Origin: an uncultured Altererythrobacter sp.
GTDB taxonomy: Bacteria; Pseudomonadota; Alphaproteobacteria; Sphingomonadales; Sphingomonadaceae
Length of the DNA: 9,832 bases
Assembly: GCA_938009055.1 (NCBI GenBank)
Contig: CALLIO010000072.1
Span: 1 to 9,832 of the forward strand
Direction: 5' to 3'
Shown: positions 6,744 through 9,832 of the stretch, one piece after another
Numbering within the stretch: the first letter of the stretch is position 1
Layout: each line of letters starts with the position of its first letter
Made by a program: the position numbers and the translations under genes
The notes under the pieces: generated by a model
Seen by the model: only the letters and a program-made list of their open reading frames with translations
The model's database searches: none
What the model was told of the DNA's origin: nothing

Positions 6744-7508
6744 ATGACCGTTAGAGTGCGAGTCATACCCTGCCTCGACGTTGCCGATGGGCGCGTGGTG
6801 AAAGGCGTCAACTTCGTCGATCTGGTCGATGCCGGCGATCCGGTCGAGCAAGCCCAGGCCTATGATGCGGCAGGAGCAGACGAGCTGTGCTTTCTCGACA
6901 TTTCTGCCAGTCATGAGGGGCGAGGGACGCTGCTCGATATCGTCCGGCGCACCGCTGAAGTGTGCTTTATGCCGCTGACGGTTGGCGGCGGCGTGCGCAG
7001 CGTAGAGGATGCACGCGCGCTATTGTTGGCGGGCGCTGACAAGGTGGCAATCAATTCCGCAGCGGTTGCAAGGCCTGAACTTGTTGCAGAAATCGCGGCG
7101 AAATTCGGTAGCCAATGCGTTGTCGCCAGCGTCGATGCGCGGCGGGTCGCAGATAAAAAATGGGAAATCTTCACCCACGGCGGGCGCAAGGAAACGGGCA
7201 TTGATGCTCTCGAATATGCCAAGCAAGTCGCTGAGCTCGGCGCGGGCGAATTGCTCGTTACGTCGATGGATGGCGATGGGACGCAGGCAGGCTATGATCT
7301 GGAGTTGACCCGCGCCATAGCCGATGCGGTGAGCATTCCGGTCGTTGCTTCGGGCGGGGTGGGAAATTTGGAGCATCTGGTTGAGGGCGTGCGCGAAGGC
7401 CATGCCAGCGCCGTGCTCGCCGCTTCGATCTTCCACTTTGGTACCCATTCAATTGCCGAGGCGCATGCAGCGCTTAGAGCCGCCGGCTTGCCAGCGCGCG
7501 GCGTTTGA
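6744..7508 (+). CDS. hisF: Imidazole glycerol phosphate synthase, cyclase subunit
   Basis: A 254-residue beta/alpha-barrel cyclase that joins ammonia from HisH to PRFAR and yields imidazole glycerol phosphate plus AICAR. The catalytic aspartates are Asp12 in IPCLDV and Asp131 in ASVDARR. The barrel's phosphate-binding glycines appear as VGGGVRS (80-86) and VVASGGVG in the C-terminal half, and TSMDGDGT is the typical late loop. The ATG at 6744 gives the family's usual short N-terminus. In-frame ATGs at 6729 and 6723 lie inside the repeated element and would add MRKTK or more. Only a weak GCGGA-like site lies upstream, so initiation seems to rely on the A-rich tract AAAACAAAA or on coupling. 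It works as a dimer with the hisH product. Confidence 0.96.
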   Translation: MTVRVRVIPCLDVADGRVVKGVNFVDLVDAGDPVEQAQAYDAAGADELCFLDISASHEGRGTLLDIVRRTAEVCFMPLTVGGGVRSVEDARALLLAGADKVAINSAAVARPELVAEIAAKFGSQCVVASVDARRVADKKWEIFTHGGRKETGIDALEYAKQVAELGAGELLVTSMDGDGTQAGYDLELTRAIADAVSIPVVASGGVGNLEHLVEGVREGHASAVLAASIFHFGTHSIAEAHAALRAAGLPARGV

Positions 7509-7524
7509 ACCAAGGATAATGCCC

Positions 7525-7839
7525 ATGGACACATTGAAACGCCTTGAAGAAACCATTGCCGCTCGTGCCAGCGCTTCGCCGGACAGCAGCTATGTCGCCA
7601 AGCTCAATGCCAAGGGCACGCAGAAGATCGCGCAAAAGCTGGGCGAAGAGGCGACCGAGGCTGTGATCGCTGCGGTGTCTGGTGACCGCAAAGAACTGGT
7701 CGGCGAGGCGGCTGATGTTATCTTTCACCTCATGGTTCTGCTCCAGAACAAGGGCGTGGCGCTGGACGAAGTGCTCGGCGAATTGGAGCGGCGCGAGGGT
7801 ACGTCCGGCCTCGACGAAAAAGCTTCACGCGGAGAATAA
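7525..7839 (+). CDS. hisE: Phosphoribosyl-ATP pyrophosphohydrolase
   Basis: A 104-residue HisE that hydrolyses phosphoribosyl-ATP to phosphoribosyl-AMP, the second step of histidine synthesis. It is an all-alpha NTP pyrophosphohydrolase with the metal-binding pattern EExxE at 41-45 (KLGEEATEA) and ExxD at 61-64 (EAADVIFHL). The length matches stand-alone HisE without a fused HisI domain. AAGGA at 7512-7516 is 8 bases from the ATG at 7525 but only 2 from the ATG at 7519, so 7525 is preferred. It follows hisF by 16 bases with no repeated element, and GGAG near its end serves the next gene. Confidence 0.94.
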   Translation: MDTLKRLEETIAARASASPDSSYVAKLNAKGTQKIAQKLGEEATEAVIAAVSGDRKELVGEAADVIFHLMVLLQNKGVALDEVLGELERREGTSGLDEKASRGE

Positions 7840-7841
7840 AC

Positions 7842-8222
7842 ATGCCGATTGATGCAACCCAGCCCTATGACGATCAGAACATCTTCGCCAAAATCCTGCG
7901 CGGCGAAATTCCCTCCACCAAAGTCTATGAGGACGATTGGGCCTATGCTTTTGAGGATATAAATCCGCAGGCAGATATCCATACTTTGGTGATCCCCAGG
8001 GGGGCTTATGTCAGTTGGGATGATTTCAGCGCGAAAGCGCCCGATGCCGAAATTGGCGGGTTCATCCGCGCGGTTGGCGAAGTGGCGCGGATGAAGGGTT
8101 TGGTTGAGCCGGGCTATCGCTTGCTTGCCAATATCGGGCAGCATGGTGGGCAGGAAGTGCCGCATCTGCATGTCCATATTTTCGGCGGAAAGCCGTTGGG
8201 GCCGATGCTGATCGCGCGTTAG
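7842..8222 (+). CDS. hinT: HIT-family nucleotide phosphoramidase (HinT-like)
   Basis: A 126-residue histidine-triad protein of the Hint branch, which hydrolyses purine nucleoside phosphoramidates such as AMP-lysine. The triad is complete as H108-L-H110-V-H112 in PHLHVHIFGG. The N-terminal NIFAKILRGEIPSTKVYED segment and the LVIPR strand (49-53) are characteristic. GGAG at 7831-7834 lies 7 bases before the ATG, inside the end of hisE, so the two genes are probably co-translated. A HIT gene next to hisE is a known association in proteobacteria; the physiological substrate is not known from sequence. After its stop comes the longest gap in the window, holding repeat copy 3. Confidence 0.92.
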   Translation: MPIDATQPYDDQNIFAKILRGEIPSTKVYEDDWAYAFEDINPQADIHTLVIPRGAYVSWDDFSAKAPDAEIGGFIRAVGEVARMKGLVEPGYRLLANIGQHGGQEVPHLHVHIFGGKPLGPMLIAR

Positions 8223-8243
8223 ATTTTGTGTTTTCCGATTGTT

Positions 8244-8344
8244 CGGCGCTTAGCGCCGCAAGGGCGACTGCCCGCCCGCAGCGACGCGATCTTTGCCCAA
8301 GCAAAATCGCGTGAGCGAGGATGTCGCGCGCCGGACGGCGTGCG
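8244..8344 (+). repeat. Repeated structured element, copy 3 (HIT gene/ybgC gap)
   Basis: Hairpin A 8244-8258 (CGGCGC/GCGCCG, loop TTA), CAA 8259-8261, and hairpin B 8262-8273 (GGGC/GCCC, loop GACT). P1 is CGCA 8277-8280 with TGCG 8341-8344. P2 is GCGAC 8281-8285 with GTCGC 8323-8327. P3 is 8329-8340 (CGCC/GGCG, loop GGAC), and AGCGAGGA is at 8314-8321. Hairpin D is 10 bases longer than in copies 1 and 2 (8286-8310): GCGAT/ATCGC, a bulged C, then TTTGC/GCAAA with loop CCAA. Unlike the other copies it ends 92 bases before the next gene, ybgC. Confidence 0.85.
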
Positions 8345-8389
8345 ATCCTAAAAAAGACTCGTTTCATCGTCGTTCATGTGGAGCGTTCC

Positions 8390-8411
8390 AATCCGCTCTT
8401 TGCAGCGGATT
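8390..8411 (+). repeat. Perfect 8-base inverted repeat before ybgC
   Basis: AATCCGCT at 8390-8397 and AGCGGATT at 8404-8411 form a perfect 8-pair stem with a 6-base loop. No T-run follows, so it is not a standard intrinsic terminator. It lies 25 bases before the ybgC start, in the part of the gap not covered by copy 3 (8345-8436), where I see no convincing promoter. It could be a leader hairpin, an operator, or chance. Confidence 0.45.
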
Positions 8412-8436
8412 CTGGCTGCGGTAGAGCGCATGGTTA

Positions 8437-8898
8437 ATGATGACACCGAACCCTCCCGGCGGATGCTTTGACGGCACGACGCATTTGTATGCGGTTCGCG
8501 TCTATTATGAGGATACCGATCTGTCGGGCATTACGTATCACGCGAATTATCTCCGCTGGTTCGAGCGCGCGCGGTCTGATCTTTTGCGGATGCTGGCGAT
8601 TGATCAGCGCGAGGCGATTGAAGCAGGCGAAGGTGCTTATGCGGTGACGGAGCTGTCGATTAAATATCTGGTGCCTGCCAAGCTCGACGATGACATTGTT
8701 GTCACTACGACCTGTCACGAGCTTCGCGCCGCCAGCGTGCGCATGACGCAGATTGCCAGCCGACGAGATAACCCCAGCGAGATATTCGCCAGCGCCGAAG
8801 TGCGCGCTGCGTTTTTGACACCTGATGGCCGCCCGCGCCGTCAACCCGCGCCTTGGCGTGAAGCTTTTCAAACATTCATGGACCAAGAGGCCGCATGA
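8437..8898 (+). CDS. ybgC: YbgC-type acyl-CoA thioesterase
   Basis: A 153-residue hotdog-fold thioesterase of the YbgC/4-hydroxybenzoyl-CoA thioesterase family, found at the head of tol-pal operons and thought to hydrolyse acyl-CoA or acyl-carrier substrates near the membrane. The active-site signature YYEDTDLSGITYHANYL (23-39) carries the catalytic Asp28, followed by RWFERARSDLLR typical of the family. The ATG at 8437 is followed by a second ATG and either could be used; no strong Shine-Dalgarno site precedes them (GGTAGAG at 8420-8426 is distant). The first ~18 residues before the fold are not conserved-looking. It overlaps tolQ by four bases (ATGA at 8895-8898), which ties it to the Tol-Pal cluster. 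Confidence 0.93.
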   Translation: MMTPNPPGGCFDGTTHLYAVRVYYEDTDLSGITYHANYLRWFERARSDLLRMLAIDQREAIEAGEGAYAVTELSIKYLVPAKLDDDIVVTTTCHELRAASVRMTQIASRRDNPSEIFASAEVRAAFLTPDGRPRRQPAPWREAFQTFMDQEAA

Positions 8899-9626
8899 CA
8901 TTTCCGATTGAACTTATGACCGCCGTCACCACTCAAGCCGCCGGGGCCGCAAGCGAAGCGCCGCAGCGTTTGAACCCGCTCGAATTGTTCCTCGACGCCG
9001 ATATTGTCGTCCAGATTGTGATGATCGGCTTGATCCTCGCCAGCATCTGGGTCTGGGCGATTGTCGTCTCATTCAGCCTTAAGATCAGCGGCTTGAACAA
9101 GAAGTCGCGCGAATATGAGGAGGAGTTCTGGCTCACCAAAGAGCGCGACGCGATGCTGACCAAGCAAATGCGCCGCGACATTCCATCGGCACGGGTTGCC
9201 GGGGCTGGGTTGGACGAATGGAAGCGTTCAAAAGCTGGCCCATCAATTGACCGGTCCGCCGCGCGCGAACGGATTAGTGCGGCGATGGAAAGCCAGGTCG
9301 GGCATGAAGCCGATGAGTTGGCCGGGCGGTTGGGCTTTCTGGCGACCACTGGTTCGGTCGCGCCGTTTGTGGGTTTGTTCGGTACCGTTTGGGGTATCAT
9401 GAACAGCTTCTTCCAAATCGGCGCGCAGGAAAGCTCTTCACTGGCGGTGGTTGCGCCGGGTATTTCAGAGGCTTTGTTCGCAACCGCGATTGGTCTGTTC
9501 GCCGCTATCCCGGCGGTGATTGCTTACAACCGCTTCTCCAACCGCGTGGACCGATATGAAGCGAAGCTCCAACGCTTCGCCGACAAGGTTCATGCTGGAT
9601 TGAGCCGGGAACTGGACAAGGCATGA
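8895..9626 (+). CDS. tolQ: TolQ, inner-membrane motor subunit of Tol-Pal
   Basis: A 243-residue TolQ/ExbB family protein. With TolR it forms the proton-motive-force-driven complex that energises TolA and supports outer-membrane constriction at division. Three membrane segments are visible: about 38-62, 149-172 and 190-211, with the large cytoplasmic loop between the first two rich in charged residues. The LGFLATTGSVAPFVGLFGTVWGI and SEALFATAIGLFAAIPAV stretches are the family's conserved core. The operon position identifies it as TolQ rather than ExbB. The start overlaps the ybgC stop as ATGA. Its stop (9624-9626) overlaps another ATG at 9623 that opens a small frame through repeat copy 4, so tolR is separated by 121 bases where close packing is usual. 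Confidence 0.95.
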   Translation: MTFPIELMTAVTTQAAGAASEAPQRLNPLELFLDADIVVQIVMIGLILASIWVWAIVVSFSLKISGLNKKSREYEEEFWLTKERDAMLTKQMRRDIPSARVAGAGLDEWKRSKAGPSIDRSAARERISAAMESQVGHEADELAGRLGFLATTGSVAPFVGLFGTVWGIMNSFFQIGAQESSSLAVVAPGISEALFATAIGLFAAIPAVIAYNRFSNRVDRYEAKLQRFADKVHAGLSRELDKA

Positions 9627-9748
9627 TGGAGAGCAGAAAATACGGCGGCGAAGCAGCCGCAAGGGCGACCGCCCGTCCGCAGCGGGCGCAGCTATGCTGC
9701 GCGCCTAGCGAGGATCGCGCGCCCGGATGGTCGTGCGGAGGCAAATAA
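9623..9748 (+). CDS. Possible small open frame through repeat copy 4
   Basis: A 41-codon frame whose ATG overlaps the tolQ stop (ATGA, 9623-9626) and whose TAA overlaps the tolR ATG (TAATG, 9746-9750). The peptide contains AAARATARPQR near residues 11-21 and a Cys pair in the middle, and resembles no family I know. The junction geometry is that of translationally coupled genes. A frame of this length is easily open by chance in GC-rich DNA, and the other copies keep the first half of the frame better than the second. Coding is possible but unproven. Confidence 0.22.
   Translation: MMESRKYGGEAAARATARPQRAQLCCAPSEDRAPGWSCGGK
9643..9738 (+). repeat. Repeated structured element, copy 4 (tolQ/tolR gap)
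   Basis: Hairpin A 9643-9659 (CGGC/GCCG, a G-A mismatch, GC/GC, loop GAA), CAA 9660-9662, and hairpin B 9663-9674 (GGGC/GCCC, loop GACC). P1 is CCGCA 9677-9681 with TGCGG 9734-9738. P2 is weak (GCG 9682-9684 with CGC 9716-9718, plus a G-T pair). Hairpin D is 9686-9702 (7 pairs GCGCAGC/GCTGCGC, loop TAT), and AGCGAGGA is at 9707-9714. P3 is 9720-9733 with one C-T mismatch and loop GGAT. P1 ends 9 bases before the tolR ATG. Here a GGAG Shine-Dalgarno site (9737-9740) overlaps the P1 3' strand, so P1 pairing could mask it. Confidence 0.82.
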
Positions 9749-9832
9749 TGGGCGCTTCTCTCTCCTCCTCGAAACGCAAGGGCCGCCGTTCGCGCCGCGC
9801 GCCTATGGCTGAGATCAACGTCACACCGTTTG
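9748..9832 (+). CDS. tolR: TolR, start of gene (truncated by window edge)
   Basis: The first 28 codons of a TolR/ExbD family protein, partner of TolQ in the Tol-Pal motor. The N-terminus is short, Ser/Arg/Lys-rich and cytoplasmic-looking, and ends in MAEINVTPF, the family's hallmark just before the single membrane helix, which lies beyond the window. GGAG at 9737-9740 is 7 bases before the ATG at 9748, and an in-frame GTG at 9733 lies 15 bases upstream. Position directly after tolQ supports the name. Confidence 0.92.
   Translation, partial: MGASLSSSKRKGRRSRRAPMAEINVTPF

Noticed and set aside
5174..9738. CRISPR array
   Set aside because: The four repeats are over 1 kb apart, each sits between genes, and they vary in sequence with no short regular spacers.

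Overview
The window most likely comes from an alphaproteobacterium of the Sphingomonadales, probably Erythrobacteraceae-like. This is inferred from four things: the alphaproteobacterial type of SspB, the hisB-hisH-hisA-hisF-hisE order followed by a HIT-family gene, the ybgC-tolQ-tolR start of a Tol-Pal operon, and the GC-rich coding style. No RNA gene, insertion sequence or CRISPR array was found. No gene-free stretch exceeds about 215 bases.

Layout. Positions 26-994 (minus) encode a membrane-anchored alpha/beta hydrolase. It is divergent from an ABC-F ATPase gene (1111-2718, plus), which is visibly richer in A+T than the rest and starts at TTG behind a near-perfect Shine-Dalgarno sequence. 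A minus-strand cluster follows: sspB (3918-4439), a small unrecognised gene (3612-3905) and gmk (2916-3551), which converges on the ABC-F gene. Divergent from sspB is a long plus-strand run: hisB, hisH, hisA, hisF, hisE, a HIT-family hydrolase, ybgC, tolQ and the first 28 codons of tolR, cut by the window edge.

How the genes work together. HisB, HisH, HisA, HisF and HisE cover middle steps of histidine synthesis, with HisH and HisF forming the imidazole glycerol phosphate synthase. YbgC, TolQ and TolR belong to the conserved ybgC-tol cluster; TolQ and TolR form the inner-membrane motor of Tol-Pal. SspB delivers ssrA-tagged proteins to ClpXP. Gmk makes GDP.

The main discovery is a family of four related elements of about 95-100 bases in the gaps hisB/hisH (5174-5266), hisA/hisF (6638-6734), HIT gene/ybgC (8244-8344) and tolQ/tolR (9643-9738). 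All lie on the plus strand, the sense strand of the flanking genes. All four fit one RNA architecture: hairpin A, a CAA linker, hairpin B, then a three-way junction (P1, P2 with apical hairpin D, and P3) with an unpaired AGCGAGGA. Stems keep pairing while their sequences change. In three copies the element ends 9-10 bases before the next start codon. Small overlapping open frames also bridge each gap, so a translated or translation-coupling role competes with a purely structural one. I do not recognise it as a named RNA family.
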